DNA of 64,000 nt from Sneathiella sedimenti (GTDB lineage: Bacteria > Pseudomonadota > Alphaproteobacteria > Sneathiellales > Sneathiellaceae): the NCBI RefSeq assembly GCF_017313765.1, contig NZ_JAFLNC010000002.1:558001-622000 (forward strand), read 5' to 3'. Numbering within the stretch: the first letter of the stretch is position 1; the number at the start of each line of letters is the position of its first letter. The notes under the pieces were generated by a model. It made no database searches and was not told the DNA's origin. It saw only the letters and a list, made by a program, of their open reading frames with translations. A program made the position numbers and the translations under genes. This document shows, piece after piece, positions 8,810 through 18,953 of the stretch.

Positions 8810-9307
8810 ATGGCTGAAGAGACGAAAATGCCAATGGGACGGATTCTAGGACCTGTTACCGCGGCCAGTCCTGGCTACGCGCCCTGGACCCCGCAAAACG
8901 TGGAGGTGTCTATCCAGAGCCCAGACAAGGAAAAGAAAATTGCCGATCTCGAGGAGAGGATGCAGGCCCTGCAGGAGCGGGTCGATGCGCTTGAACAGAA
9001 AATGACGGAGCTGCAGCAGGAACCGGAACCGGCGGAAGCGGAGGCGGAGCCGCAGATGACGGCTACGCTCTTTTCAAGGAAGAAGGCGGTTGTCCTGCCC
9101 GAGATTCGGGAAAAGCTGCGCAAAGGAGAGAATCCGCTGCGGGTCTATCGCGAGCATCGCGGCCTGACCGGAAAGCAGCTCGCCGAGGCGGCCGGCGTCT
9201 CGCAGGCCTATATAAGCCAGCTTGAAACCGACCGGCGGGCGGGAACGACCGAAGTGATGAAGAAAATTGCCGAAGCGCTGAACGTCAGCCTCGACCGTCT
9301 GGTCTGA
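8810..9307 (+). CDS. XRE-family transcriptional regulator with N-terminal coiled coil
   Basis: A 165-residue protein. The ATG at 8810 follows GGTGAGGA and is preferred over the in-frame GTG at 8801. Residues about 40-75 form a clear coiled coil (KEKKIADLEERMQALQERVDALEQKMTELQQ), followed by an acidic Pro/Glu linker. The C-terminal 60 residues are a Cro/C1-type helix-turn-helix (YREHRGLTGKQLAEAAGVSQAYISQLETDRRAGTTEVMKKIAEAL). The coiled coil presumably sets oligomerisation. The DNA site may be the repeats just upstream. The regulated genes are unknown; it is a monocistronic gene with its own terminator. Confidence 0.8.
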   Translation: MAEETKMPMGRILGPVTAASPGYAPWTPQNVEVSIQSPDKEKKIADLEERMQALQERVDALEQKMTELQQEPEPAEAEAEPQMTATLFSRKKAVVLPEIREKLRKGENPLRVYREHRGLTGKQLAEAAGVSQAYISQLETDRRAGTTEVMKKIAEALNVSLDRLV

Positions 9308-9366
9308 CGGCGGGCCGTTTACGTCGATATATCCGTGAACATAAGGCCTTACTGGCCCTCAACTTG

Positions 9367-9395
9367 AAAAGCCGGCTGTTGGCCCGGCTTTTTTT
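9367..9395 (+). terminator. Terminator after the XRE regulator
   Basis: AAAAGCCGG (9367-9375) pairs with CCGGCTTTT (9384-9392), with an 8-nt loop followed by further T residues. It lies 59 bases past the stop codon. Confidence 0.8.
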
Positions 9396-10803
<1,408 letters not shown>

Positions 10804-10843
10804 ACCCTTGGACAAACGGAATTTCGGTCCGGAGGGCAGATAG

Positions 10844-11737
10844 ATGGCACCTCGACAGGGTAAGGTCTTTAAACTGGCATGGCCGCTGAAAACGATTATT
10901 CAGCGTTCCGCTTTCCTTGCGCTGATTTCCCTCGCCATTGCACTTCTATTTCTCGGCAAGGCCAATATCGGCGTGGTGGAGAAGATGCGGACCACCGCCA
11001 CCGATTTTCTTGCCCCGATCCTCGCCACCATCTCTGAGCCCGTCGACGCCTTCCACAAGGGGGTCGCCCGTGTCCAGAAGCTGACCAGCCTGATCGAGGA
11101 GAATGAACGTCTCCGCGAAGAAAACGCCCGCCTTCTGAAGTGGCAGGCCGCCGGCCGCACGCTGGAGCAGGAGAACGAGAATTTTCGCCAATTGCTGAAC
11201 GCGCTTTCCGATCCGCTGGTGCTGCCGATCACGGCGCGCGTGGTCGGCGACTCCGGTGGTCCATTTGTCCGAACCTTGCTACTGAACGCCGGACGGCGGG
11301 ACGGGGTCCGGGTCGGGCAGGCCGTGGTGGCGCCGCTGGGTCTTGTTGGCCGCATCGCCGAGGTGGGGGAACGTTCGGCGCGGGTCCTGCTTCTGACGGA
11401 CCTTAACTCCCGCATTCCCGTGGTCATGGAGAAGTCGCGCCATAAAGGAATCCTGGTAGGGGACAACTCGTCCTCGCCGCTGCTCGACTTCCTGCCGACC
11501 AATGCGAAGGTCGCGCCGGGTGACCGCGTGGTTACGTCAGGTGATGGCGGTATGTTGCCGGCCGGACGCCCCATCGGGTTTGTATCTTCCGTCACGGAAC
11601 GGGGCATCCGCGTGCAGGCCTATGCCGACTGGACCCGTCTGGAATATGTCAGCGTGTTGCGCTATGATTTGCCGGGCATGAGCAGCCCGGACATGAACCC
11701 CGGCGATCTTGGCGAAAGCAGATTGGATGCAAAGTGA
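10844..11737 (+). CDS. mreC: Rod-shape determining protein MreC
   Basis: A 297-residue bitopic protein. A basic N-terminus precedes a hydrophobic segment at about residues 24-42; a periplasmic coiled coil follows (VQKLTSLIEENERLREENARLLKWQ), then the beta-rich MreC domain with RVVGDSGGPFVRTLLLNAGRRDGVRVGQAV and SPLLDFLPTNAKVAPGDRVVTSGDGGMLPAGRPIG. It links the MreB filament to the periplasmic wall enzymes PBP2 and RodA. A GGAGGGCAG ribosome site precedes the ATG. Its stop overlaps the mreD start by 4 bp. Confidence 0.95.
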   Translation: MAPRQGKVFKLAWPLKTIIQRSAFLALISLAIALLFLGKANIGVVEKMRTTATDFLAPILATISEPVDAFHKGVARVQKLTSLIEENERLREENARLLKWQAAGRTLEQENENFRQLLNALSDPLVLPITARVVGDSGGPFVRTLLLNAGRRDGVRVGQAVVAPLGLVGRIAEVGERSARVLLLTDLNSRIPVVMEKSRHKGILVGDNSSSPLLDFLPTNAKVAPGDRVVTSGDGGMLPAGRPIGFVSSVTERGIRVQAYADWTRLEYVSVLRYDLPGMSSPDMNPGDLGESRLDAK

Positions 11738-12249
11738 GCCAGACTCTCGCCTATCAGTTTAACCGGCTATTGCGCGGCAGTGTGCCGTTCGCGATAACGG
11801 TACTGCTGGCGCTGATGAGTGTGGTTCCGATCGGGATTTCCGGCTATGCCATTGTCACCCCGTCCTTCGCCGCCATTTCCGTCTTCTACTGGAGCATCCA
11901 CCGGCCATACCTGATGGGCGCGCCGCTCTGCTTCGTGCTGGGGCTTTTATCCGATTTCCTGACCGGGGCGCCGCTCGGCCTGTCGTCCTTTCTCTATCTG
12001 CTGATCCATGCCATTGCGGTGTCGCAGCGGCGGATATTTATCGGCAAGGCCTTTGTCCTCACCTGGTTTGGCTATTTCCTGATTGCCTTCATAATTGCCA
12101 TTTTAAGCTGGATCATTGCCTGCCTCTATTCGCTGGCCATTCTGCCGCTGACGCCGATCCTGGTACAGTATGCGCTGTCGCTGCTGGTGTTCCCGCTGTT
12201 TGCCTGGGGATTTGGCATGCTCCAGAATAACCTGTTGAGGCTGACCTGA
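11734..12249 (+). CDS. mreD: Rod-shape determining protein MreD
   Basis: A 171-residue integral membrane protein with about five hydrophobic segments, including PFAITVLLALMSVVPIG, LCFVLGLLSDFLTGAPLGLSSFLYLLIHAI and a C-terminal LVFPLFAWGFGMLQNNLLRL. It completes the MreBCD core. The start is a GTG at 11734 that overlaps the mreC stop (GTGA); the stop overlaps the mrdA start by one base (TGATG). Both overlaps point to translational coupling. Confidence 0.93.
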   Translation: MSQTLAYQFNRLLRGSVPFAITVLLALMSVVPIGISGYAIVTPSFAAISVFYWSIHRPYLMGAPLCFVLGLLSDFLTGAPLGLSSFLYLLIHAIAVSQRRIFIGKAFVLTWFGYFLIAFIIAILSWIIACLYSLAILPLTPILVQYALSLLVFPLFAWGFGMLQNNLLRLT

Positions 12250-14162
12250 TGGCCGGCGACCAGCATAAGGAAAAAGGCAAGGTCTTTACCCGCCGCTCGC
12301 TCCTGATGGCGGGCGGGCAGGCCGTGCTGATGTCGGCGCTGGCCGGGCGTCTTTACTATCTGCAGGTCATTCACTCGGATGAATATTCGACAATGGCCGA
12401 TGAAAACCGGATGAATCTCCGGCTGCTGCCGCCGCTCCGGGGCCGTATCGTTGACCGTTTCGGGCTCGAGGTTGCCAGTAACCGCCATAATTATCGCGTT
12501 GTGCTGATCCCGGAACAGACCAAGAGTGTGGAGGCCACCCTTGATGCACTGGAGCAGTTCGTCCCGCGGGAAATGATCGACCGAGAGCGTGTCCTGAAGG
12601 ACGTCAAGCGCAAGCGGAGTTTCGTCCCCATTCCCGTGGTCGATAACCTGACCTGGGAACAGTTCGCCCGCATCAATGTAAACAGCCCCGACCTGCCGGG
12701 TATCCAGATGGATGTCGGCTCGACCCGTGATTATCCCTATGGCAAGCTGTTTGGCCATATTGTCGGGTATGTCGGTGCGGTGTCGGAAAAGGACCTGCAA
12801 AGCCAGGAGTATGACCCGCTTCTCGAGTTGCCGGAATTTCGCATCGGCAAGAGCGGGATCGAGAAATATTACGATAAAACCCTGCGCGGCAAGGCCGGCC
12901 TCAGTCGGGTCGAGGCAAATGCCTATGGCCGGATCATCCGGGAGTTGAACCGTCAGGAGGGGAAACCGGGCAATGACGCGATCCTCACCATCGACAAGCA
13001 GCTCCAGGAATTCGCGGTGCGCCGCATGGGCGAGGAGAGCGCAGCGGCGGTCGTGATCGACATTCATTCGGGCGATATCCTCTCGATGGTATCCGTACCC
13101 TCCTTTGATCCGAATGCCTTTGCCCGCGGCATAAGCTCCACTGAGTGGAAAGCCCTGATCGACGATCCCAAACGCCCGCTCGGTAACAAGGCGGTCGGCG
13201 GGCAGTATCCGCCCGGCTCGACCTTCAAGATGATCGTCGCCCTGGCGGCGCTTGAGGCCGGGGTGGTCACCGCGGGACACCAGGTTTTCTGCAATGGTCA
13301 TACACAGCTGGGCAAGCATCGCTTCCATTGCTGGAAACGCGGCGGCCATGGCAAGCTCAACCTGGAAGACGCGATTTCCCAGTCCTGCGATATCTATTTC
13401 TATGACATCGCCCGCAAGGTTGGCGTCGACAACATCGCCGAGATGGCCCATCGCTTCGGCCTTGGCGAGGAACTCCATATCGACATGCTGGGTGAGCGGG
13501 ATGGCCTGATCCCGACCAAGGCCTGGAAACTGGCGGTGCAGGGAGTGCCCTGGCAGCTCGGCGAAACCTATAACACCGGGATCGGTCAGGGCTATGTGCT
13601 GACCACCCCGTTGCAGCTGGCGGTAATGACGGCGCGTCTTGCCAATGGCGGTAAGAAGGTGTCGCCGCGCCTTGTACGGTCGATCACCGGTGACATCCTG
13701 GAAGGGGCGGTTCTGCCACATCCGGAACCGGAACTCGAAAACCTTGATTTAGGGATTAGCCAGAAGTCCTTAAAGCATGTTCTTAATGGCATGTATAAAG
13801 TGGTGAACGGTCCGCGCGGGTCGGCGCGTGCCGCGAAAATCCGCGTCGAGGGCTGGGAAATGGCGGGCAAGACCGGCACCGCGCAGGTTCGCCGTATTAC
13901 CCGCAAGGAACGCATCGAAGGGGTGCGGAAATCCGATGAAAAACCGTGGGAGGAGCGGGACCACGCCCTCTTTGTCGGCTATGCGCCCTTTGACGATCCG
14001 CGCTATGCGGTTTCCGTAATTGTCGAGCATGGCGGCAGTGGCTCCGCTGCGGCGGCGCCGATTGCCCGCGACCTGTTGCAGGAGACGCTCCGTCTCGATC
14101 CATTGCGCAAGCCGAGCTATGATATCGCCATCCGCCGCCAGAACGGAGGCGGCGATGCTTAG
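12249..14162 (+). CDS. mrdA: Penicillin-binding protein 2, transpeptidase of the elongasome
   Basis: A 637-residue class B PBP that cross-links new glycan strands in lateral wall growth. It has an N-terminal membrane anchor (about residues 18-36), then the pedestal domain with LRGRIVDRFG and the SGIEKYYD segment, and a transpeptidase domain with the active-site STFK (in GGQYPPGSTFKM, about residue 325), the SQSCD motif near residue 378 and KTGTAQ near residue 541. Length is normal. The gene overlaps mreD by 1 bp and rodA by 8 bp. Confidence 0.96.
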   Translation: MAGDQHKEKGKVFTRRSLLMAGGQAVLMSALAGRLYYLQVIHSDEYSTMADENRMNLRLLPPLRGRIVDRFGLEVASNRHNYRVVLIPEQTKSVEATLDALEQFVPREMIDRERVLKDVKRKRSFVPIPVVDNLTWEQFARINVNSPDLPGIQMDVGSTRDYPYGKLFGHIVGYVGAVSEKDLQSQEYDPLLELPEFRIGKSGIEKYYDKTLRGKAGLSRVEANAYGRIIRELNRQEGKPGNDAILTIDKQLQEFAVRRMGEESAAAVVIDIHSGDILSMVSVPSFDPNAFARGISSTEWKALIDDPKRPLGNKAVGGQYPPGSTFKMIVALAALEAGVVTAGHQVFCNGHTQLGKHRFHCWKRGGHGKLNLEDAISQSCDIYFYDIARKVGVDNIAEMAHRFGLGEELHIDMLGERDGLIPTKAWKLAVQGVPWQLGETYNTGIGQGYVLTTPLQLAVMTARLANGGKKVSPRLVRSITGDILEGAVLPHPEPELENLDLGISQKSLKHVLNGMYKVVNGPRGSARAAKIRVEGWEMAGKTGTAQVRRITRKERIEGVRKSDEKPWEERDHALFVGYAPFDDPRYAVSVIVEHGGSGSAAAAPIARDLLQETLRLDPLRKPSYDIAIRRQNGGGDA

Positions 14163-15291
14163 GGAACTTGGCGCCAAGAATGTCCAGCTGCCGCTGTCGC
14201 GGAAAATCTGGGATATCAACTGGGGCTTTGTCCTGCTGATCTGCGCAACCGCGTCCATCGGCTTCCTGATGCTGTATTCGGCGGCCAACGGCAATCTGGA
14301 GCCCTGGGCCTCACGACAGATGATGCGCTTCGGGGTCGGCCTGATCCTGATGTTCGTGGTCGCCCTCGTCGACATACGGGTCTGGCTCAATCTCGCCTAT
14401 CCGCTTTACGCCATTGCGCTGATATTGCTCGGTGCGGTCGAGGTAATGGGCGTCATCGGCATGGGCGCGCGGCGATGGATCGACTTCGGGCCGTTCCAGC
14501 TGCAACCGTCCGAGGTGATGAAAATCGCGATTATCCTGGCGCTGGCCCGGTATTTCCACAATATCGGCCTGGAGGATGTGCGCCGGATTCGCTGGCTGAT
14601 CCCGCCGATCCTGCTGGTGCTGGCGCCGGTGGCGCTGGTCTTGCGCCAGCCTGACCTCGGCACGGCGCTTTTGCTTGCGGCGGGGGCGGGGATCGTCTTT
14701 TTTGTTGCCGGGGTGCGCCTGTGGAAATTTGCGGTGGTAATCGGCACGGCCATTCCGGCCGGTTTCTTCGCCTTCCAGTTCCTGCATGAGTATCAGAAAA
14801 AGCGCGTTCTTACCTTCCTCAACCCGGAGAATGACCCCCTTGGCGCGGGCTATCATATCCTGCAATCGAAGATCGCGCTCGGCTCCGGCGGGGTGTTCGG
14901 CAAGGGGCTCCTGCAGGGCACGCAGAGCCATCTCAACTATCTGCCCGAAATGCGCACTGACTTTATCTTCAGTATGCTGGCAGAGGAATTTGGCATGGTC
15001 GGCGGGCTGTTGCTGTTTGCGCTCTATATCCTGCTGATTGCCTATGGCTACGCCATCGCCTACCGGTCGCGCAACCATTTCGGCAAGCTGCTGGCCATTG
15101 GCATGACCGGCATCTTCTTCCTCTATATCTTTATCAATGTCGCCATGGTCATGGGAATGGTACCGGTGGTCGGCGTGCCGCTGCCGCTGATTTCCTATGG
15201 CGGGACGGCGATGCTGACCCTGCTCATCGGCTTTGGCATGATCATGAGCGTCTATATCCACCGCGACATCGATATTCCGGGCAAGCGTTAA
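14155..15291 (+). CDS. rodA: Rod-shape peptidoglycan polymerase RodA
   Basis: A 378-residue SEDS-family glycosyltransferase with about ten membrane segments, which polymerises lipid II with PBP2. Family signatures include FGPFQLQPSEVMKIAIILALARYFH, LRQPDLGTALLL, the NPENDPLGAGYHILQSKIALGSGG loop and VGVPLPLISYGGTAMLTLLIGFGMIMS near the end. The ATG at 14155 gives the family's usual N-terminus; an upstream in-frame ATG at 14020 lies inside mrdA and is rejected. It overlaps mrdA by 8 bp and ends the shape operon. Confidence 0.95.
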   Translation: MLRELGAKNVQLPLSRKIWDINWGFVLLICATASIGFLMLYSAANGNLEPWASRQMMRFGVGLILMFVVALVDIRVWLNLAYPLYAIALILLGAVEVMGVIGMGARRWIDFGPFQLQPSEVMKIAIILALARYFHNIGLEDVRRIRWLIPPILLVLAPVALVLRQPDLGTALLLAAGAGIVFFVAGVRLWKFAVVIGTAIPAGFFAFQFLHEYQKKRVLTFLNPENDPLGAGYHILQSKIALGSGGVFGKGLLQGTQSHLNYLPEMRTDFIFSMLAEEFGMVGGLLLFALYILLIAYGYAIAYRSRNHFGKLLAIGMTGIFFLYIFINVAMVMGMVPVVGVPLPLISYGGTAMLTLLIGFGMIMSVYIHRDIDIPGKR

Positions 15292-15445
15292 GCGCCGGAG
15301 AAATCGCTAAACTCGCCTCTTGTCGGGGTGGAATTCCTGTGCTAAACAGTCGCTCCCGGTGCGGAAGCTGACCGTTTTTGTGCCGTGATACCTCTCCGCA
15401 AGGGCGATGTCCTTCCGGTCAACCACGATAGATGACACATATTGT

Positions 15446-15521
<76 letters not shown>

Positions 15522-15555
15522 TTTCCCGGAACATAGAAGACACTTGAGGGAGATG

Positions 15556-15999
15556 TCAGTCCTGCCGGACTTTCATCAATTCCTGCATTTTCGACGTCAC
15601 AAATTCCTCGGCATCCGCGAACATCGTGGTGGAGACCAGCTCGACCTCGAAATTCTCGGCCCGTGCCTTGGCTTTGGCGAGCGAAACCAGCAGATTGTAG
15701 GCAACGTCCAGGGTGACGACAGCGCCGCGAATATACCGGATGCCGCCCTCATACAGAAGGGCGTTGAGAAAGGACATGTCGGCGGGGGACAGCTCGATCT
15801 CATAGCCACCGCGATTATCGAGGATATAGAAGAAGTTAGCCGTCTTGTTGATCTCCAGGACATCCTTGAAAACAATCGCCCGCTGGCGTCGATCAATCGG
15901 TCCGGTCGCCTTGATCAGGTAAAGTTTCTCCACACCGTAATCATGCACGTGTAAATCACAGTTGTCGTAAGACTTTGCCGATGTGACTGTTGGTTTCAT
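15556..15999 (-). CDS. Hypothetical protein, possible STAS-like fold
   Basis: A 147-residue soluble protein I cannot assign. It alternates short beta and helical stretches (EKLYLIKATGPIDRR, ANFFYILDNRGGYEIELSPADMSFLNALL, IRYIRGAVVTLDVAYNLLVSLAKAKARAENFEVELVSTTMFADAEEFVTSKM), which reminds me of STAS or SpoIIAA-like regulators; this is an impression only. No signal peptide or membrane segment. It is a single gene, convergent with the tRNA, with a very AT-rich promoter region upstream on its strand (about 16000-16060). Confidence 0.6.
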   Translation of the reverse strand: MKPTVTSAKSYDNCDLHVHDYGVEKLYLIKATGPIDRRQRAIVFKDVLEINKTANFFYILDNRGGYEIELSPADMSFLNALLYEGGIRYIRGAVVTLDVAYNLLVSLAKAKARAENFEVELVSTTMFADAEEFVTSKMQELMKVRQD

Positions 16000-16394
16000 C
16001 TCGTGTCGAATGCCATTTATGATAGTTTAGATATATATAATATTACGCGATATTCTATAATGTGCAACGATCCTTGACACACGACTAGAATTAACGGGCG
16101 ATAAGGGGCAGCACTTGGTACAATCGGCAGGGCTTTTCAAGTTTTTTTTGAAAAAAAGGTAAGTAAATGTGACGTTTTTCTCATATTTGGGGTATTTTAA
16201 GCGCAATAGCAGGCCTTTTATCAGATACAAGTCGTGCCATCGGCCGACGAATAGAGCCAAAATTCCAATCTGCAGGGACACCGGGCTGTCTTTTCCAGAC
16301 TGCCGGCAATCGCTACCACCTGGACCCGGGAAAATGGCTGTGTGCCCTTGGGCCGCAATAACGGCACCACGCAACGCATTTTGACAATTATGAC
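16000..16394. other. AT-rich non-coding divergent region
   Basis: No convincing gene lies between the STAS-like gene and the short frame before DUF2254. Bases 16020-16060 are strongly AT-rich (TATATATAATATTA), fitting a promoter for the minus-strand gene. Around 16135-16160 there are runs of T then A that do not form a clean terminator. The remaining sequence has stop codons in all frames at short intervals. The composition is lower in GC than its surroundings. Confidence 0.5.
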
Positions 16395-16565
16395 ATGGAA
16401 CCAGAAGCCTTTGGCGCATATGCTGAAAGGCGCAGGGACGTCCAATTCACCGGAATGATCGAATTGCTTGCAACGCCGGATGTCGTTTCGACTATGAAAA
16501 TCCGAAACATCGTGTTTAATCAGCAGCTAAACAAAAGATCCGCCAGGGAGCAGGGGACAAGATGA
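16395..16565 (+). CDS. Possible small protein overlapping the DUF2254 start
   Basis: A 56-residue frame starting ATGGAACCAGAAGCC and ending with a TGA that overlaps the ATG of the next gene (ATGA). The product (MEPEAFGAYAERRRDVQFTG..., then ATPDVVSTMKIRNIVFNQQLNKRSAREQG) is hydrophilic with no recognised domain. No clear ribosome site precedes the ATG, and the frame stays open back to base 16362. The overlap suggests translational coupling, but chance cannot be excluded. Confidence 0.25.
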   Translation: MEPEAFGAYAERRRDVQFTGMIELLATPDVVSTMKIRNIVFNQQLNKRSAREQGTR

Positions 16566-17860
16566 ATCTAAACTTTCTACGCCATCCATTTGTGATGCTG
16601 CAAACCGTTCCGGCAGTCATTGCCCTGTCCATCGGTGCGCTGGCGCTGTTGATCGGCTATGTGGAGAGCTTCTGGCAGATCGACTTCATCGATCCCTATG
16701 TGCACCTGCTTCCGCCGGAAACGGCGCGGACTATCCTCTCCATAATTGCCGGCGGGGCGATGTCAGCACTGACGCTGACCTACTCGATCGTGCTGGTCGT
16801 CTTTGCCCTCGCCGCCGGGACGCTTGCGCCGCGCATGCTGAAACGCTTCACGTCGGATTTTGTCAACCAGATGACGGCTGGTATCTTTGGCGGAACGTTT
16901 CTGTATTCCCTGTTTTCCCTTATCTTCATTGAGCAGGATTTCGTACCCAACCTGACCATTCTCGGGGCGGAAATTCTCGCGGCGATCTGCGTGATGCAGC
17001 TCATCTACTTTGTTCGCAATGTTTCCCAAAGCGTTGCCATCGATGAGGAAATAGCCGGGATCACGGCCAATCTGAAATCCGCGCTTGAAGATCGCAGAAA
17101 ACACCGGGAAGAGCAGGAAGGCGTCCAAAACCTCAAGGAGGAGAAAATCGACAAGCTGGTCTTCGAGATCATGGCAGGAAAGCCCGGCTATCTCGGCATG
17201 GTCAATGAACGCAAGCTGATCGAGATTGCGGCGGACAAGGATATCCTCCTGCAGATTCAAAAACCGATGGGCGCCTATACCCTGGCGGAGGAAGTGCTGA
17301 TCAAGGCCACCGGGGAGCTGGATGAGGAGACGGTCGAAACTATCCAGAAACAGGTGACGATCCGTCCGGCGCGGTCGACAGACAGCCCGGTCGAGTTTTC
17401 CATCAACCTGCTGCTGGAGATCGGGCTGCGCGCCCTGTCGCCGGGGGTCAATGATACCTATACCGCCATTGCCACCGTTGACAGCCTGTCCGACGCGCTG
17501 TCGCAGGCGGCAATGCAGGACGATACTGCTGCGTTTGTCCGCAAGGACGCCGAGGGCAATGCCCGTCTGCTCGTGCGGGAACTGTCCCTGGCCAACCTGA
17601 TTAACCAGGCATTTCACCCGCTGCGGCAGGCGAGCGGCGCAAATATCCTGATGGCCATCTGCCTTGCGCGCGCCTATTCCCGGCTTTGTGCGACTTGCGG
17701 AAAGAATGTGCGGGACCTGCTCCGGGAACATGCCCTGCTGCTCATTCGGGAAATTGAAAAGGCCGGGCATCTTCCCGAGGACATCGACAGCGTGATCGAG
17801 GTGCTGCCGCCGTTCATTCGCAAGGCCAACCGCGAACGGCTGGAGAAGGCGAAAAAGTAA
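16562..17860 (+). CDS. DUF2254 membrane protein
   Basis: A 432-residue protein. The N-terminal 160 residues carry four hydrophobic segments (about 15-37, 58-85, 103-122 and 130-150). The cytoplasmic remainder includes the family-typical stretch EIGLRALSPGVNDTYTAIATVDSL, a charged hinge (RRKHREEQEGVQNLKEEKIDKL) and a C-terminal helical region. DUF2254 proteins are conserved in proteobacteria without a proven role. GGGAGCAGGGGAC precedes the ATG. Start and length are consistent with the family. Confidence 0.85.
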   Translation: MNLNFLRHPFVMLQTVPAVIALSIGALALLIGYVESFWQIDFIDPYVHLLPPETARTILSIIAGGAMSALTLTYSIVLVVFALAAGTLAPRMLKRFTSDFVNQMTAGIFGGTFLYSLFSLIFIEQDFVPNLTILGAEILAAICVMQLIYFVRNVSQSVAIDEEIAGITANLKSALEDRRKHREEQEGVQNLKEEKIDKLVFEIMAGKPGYLGMVNERKLIEIAADKDILLQIQKPMGAYTLAEEVLIKATGELDEETVETIQKQVTIRPARSTDSPVEFSINLLLEIGLRALSPGVNDTYTAIATVDSLSDALSQAAMQDDTAAFVRKDAEGNARLLVRELSLANLINQAFHPLRQASGANILMAICLARAYSRLCATCGKNVRDLLREHALLLIREIEKAGHLPEDIDSVIEVLPPFIRKANRERLEKAKK

Positions 17861-17896
17861 CCGCACGGAATTCGCGGCTTACGGGCTTCTTTTGGG

Positions 17897-17926
17897 TTGT
17901 CTTTCCCCTGTCGGCATTGCCATAAT
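17897..17926 (+). promoter_or_regulatory. Candidate sigma-70 promoter for the panE-like gene
   Basis: TTGTCT (17897-17902) and CATAAT (17921-17926) are separated by 18 bases, and lie 62 bases ahead of the start codon in the gap after DUF2254. Confidence 0.4.
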
Positions 17927-17987
17927 GGGAAAACACCGCCGGGCCGGATCGTGGCCTTTCCAGGCGGCATTCTAGAGGGTGAAAATC

Positions 17988-18899
17988 ATGAAGATACTGA
18001 TCGTAGGCGCCGGGGGCGTGGGCGGATATTTTGGCGCGAAGCTGATGGAGGCGGGGGCGGACATCACCTTCCTGCTGCGCGAGAAACGCCACAGACTTAT
18101 CCAGGAGAAGGGACTCACCCTCGAGACGCCAGACGCCAGCGTCACCGTCCACCCGACATCAGTGACCGCGGATCAGCTGACCCCGGACTATGACCTGATC
18201 ATCCTCGCGCCGAAGTCCTATGACCTGGCCGATTCCCTGAATTCCCTCGAGAAGGCGAGCGGCCGCGGTGTCTTCCTGCCGTTCCTGAACGGGTTTAACC
18301 ATCTCGAGTTTCTTGACACGCGATATGGCAGGGACCGGGTGATGGGCGGCGTCGCGCAAATTGCCGCGATGATCACGGAGACGGGTGCTGTCAGGCGCAT
18401 GGGCGATCTGGCCGGGCTCATCGCGGGCGGACGCTCCCCGGCCCATGAGGCCATTGCGCAGGAATTTGCCGGGTTCTGCGAAAAGGCGGACTTCAACTTC
18501 ACTCACAGCCGGGATATCGAGCAGTCGCTGTGGGACAAATGGGTGATGCTGGCGACCCTCGCGGGGATGACGACGCTTTGTCTCGGATCCGTCGGGGAGA
18601 TTGTCGCCACGCCTTACGGGGCTGAGATGTCCCGCCGCATGCATGCCGAGGCCTGCGCCATCGCGGCCGCCAATGGCCAGCCGATCGCGGAGAAGGTCCA
18701 GACCGGTCAGCTTTCCATGCTGACGAAAGAGGGGTCGATCTTTACCGCGTCGATGATGCGGGACCTCAAAGGCGGCCTCCGCACCGAGCATGAGCATATC
18801 CTCGGCGACCTGATCGCGAAAGGCACGCCCCACAGCATTGACTGCCCCCTCCTCAAAATCGCCTATACCCATATGGCCGTGGCAAAAGGGCAGGGGTGA
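17988..18899 (+). CDS. 2-dehydropantoate 2-reductase family oxidoreductase
   Basis: A 303-residue protein of the ApbA/PanE family, which uses NADPH to reduce ketopantoate to pantoate in CoA synthesis; paralogues act on other 2-oxo acids. The N-terminal Rossmann motif is GAGGVGGYFGAKL at residues 7-19. The C-terminal helical domain contains the catalytic Lys in LWDKWVMLATLAGMT and the S-M-x-x-D stretch ASMMRDLKGG. The ATG at 17988 follows GAGGGTGA and is better placed than the GTG at 17979. No other pantothenate gene is nearby, so the substrate is not certain. Confidence 0.88.
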   Translation: MKILIVGAGGVGGYFGAKLMEAGADITFLLREKRHRLIQEKGLTLETPDASVTVHPTSVTADQLTPDYDLIILAPKSYDLADSLNSLEKASGRGVFLPFLNGFNHLEFLDTRYGRDRVMGGVAQIAAMITETGAVRRMGDLAGLIAGGRSPAHEAIAQEFAGFCEKADFNFTHSRDIEQSLWDKWVMLATLAGMTTLCLGSVGEIVATPYGAEMSRRMHAEACAIAAANGQPIAEKVQTGQLSMLTKEGSIFTASMMRDLKGGLRTEHEHILGDLIAKGTPHSIDCPLLKIAYTHMAVAKGQG

Positions 18900-18906
18900 T
18901 CAATAA

Positions 18907-18934
18907 AAAAGGGACCGGCTTCCCGATCCCTTTT
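18907..18934. terminator. Bidirectional terminator
   Basis: AAAAGGGA (18907-18914) pairs with TCCCTTTT (18927-18934). It has a T run on both strands and lies between the convergent panE-like and cyclase-like genes, 7 bases past one stop and 19 past the other. Confidence 0.75.
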
Positions 18935-18953
18935 CGCCGGTTGTTGGTGTCAT

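Noticed and set aside
12126-13721. 531-codon antisense frame under mrdA
   Set aside because: Lies wholly opposite a clear PBP2 gene and encodes no recognisable protein; a GC-driven shadow. Similar long antisense frames at 5075-6154, 26728-28104, 33925-35289, 46231-47385, 51951-53330 and 57651-59375 were dropped for the same reason.
16130-16165. T-run/A-run hairpin as a terminator
   Set aside because: Only weak A-T pairing with no GC stem, and no gene on either strand ends just before it.
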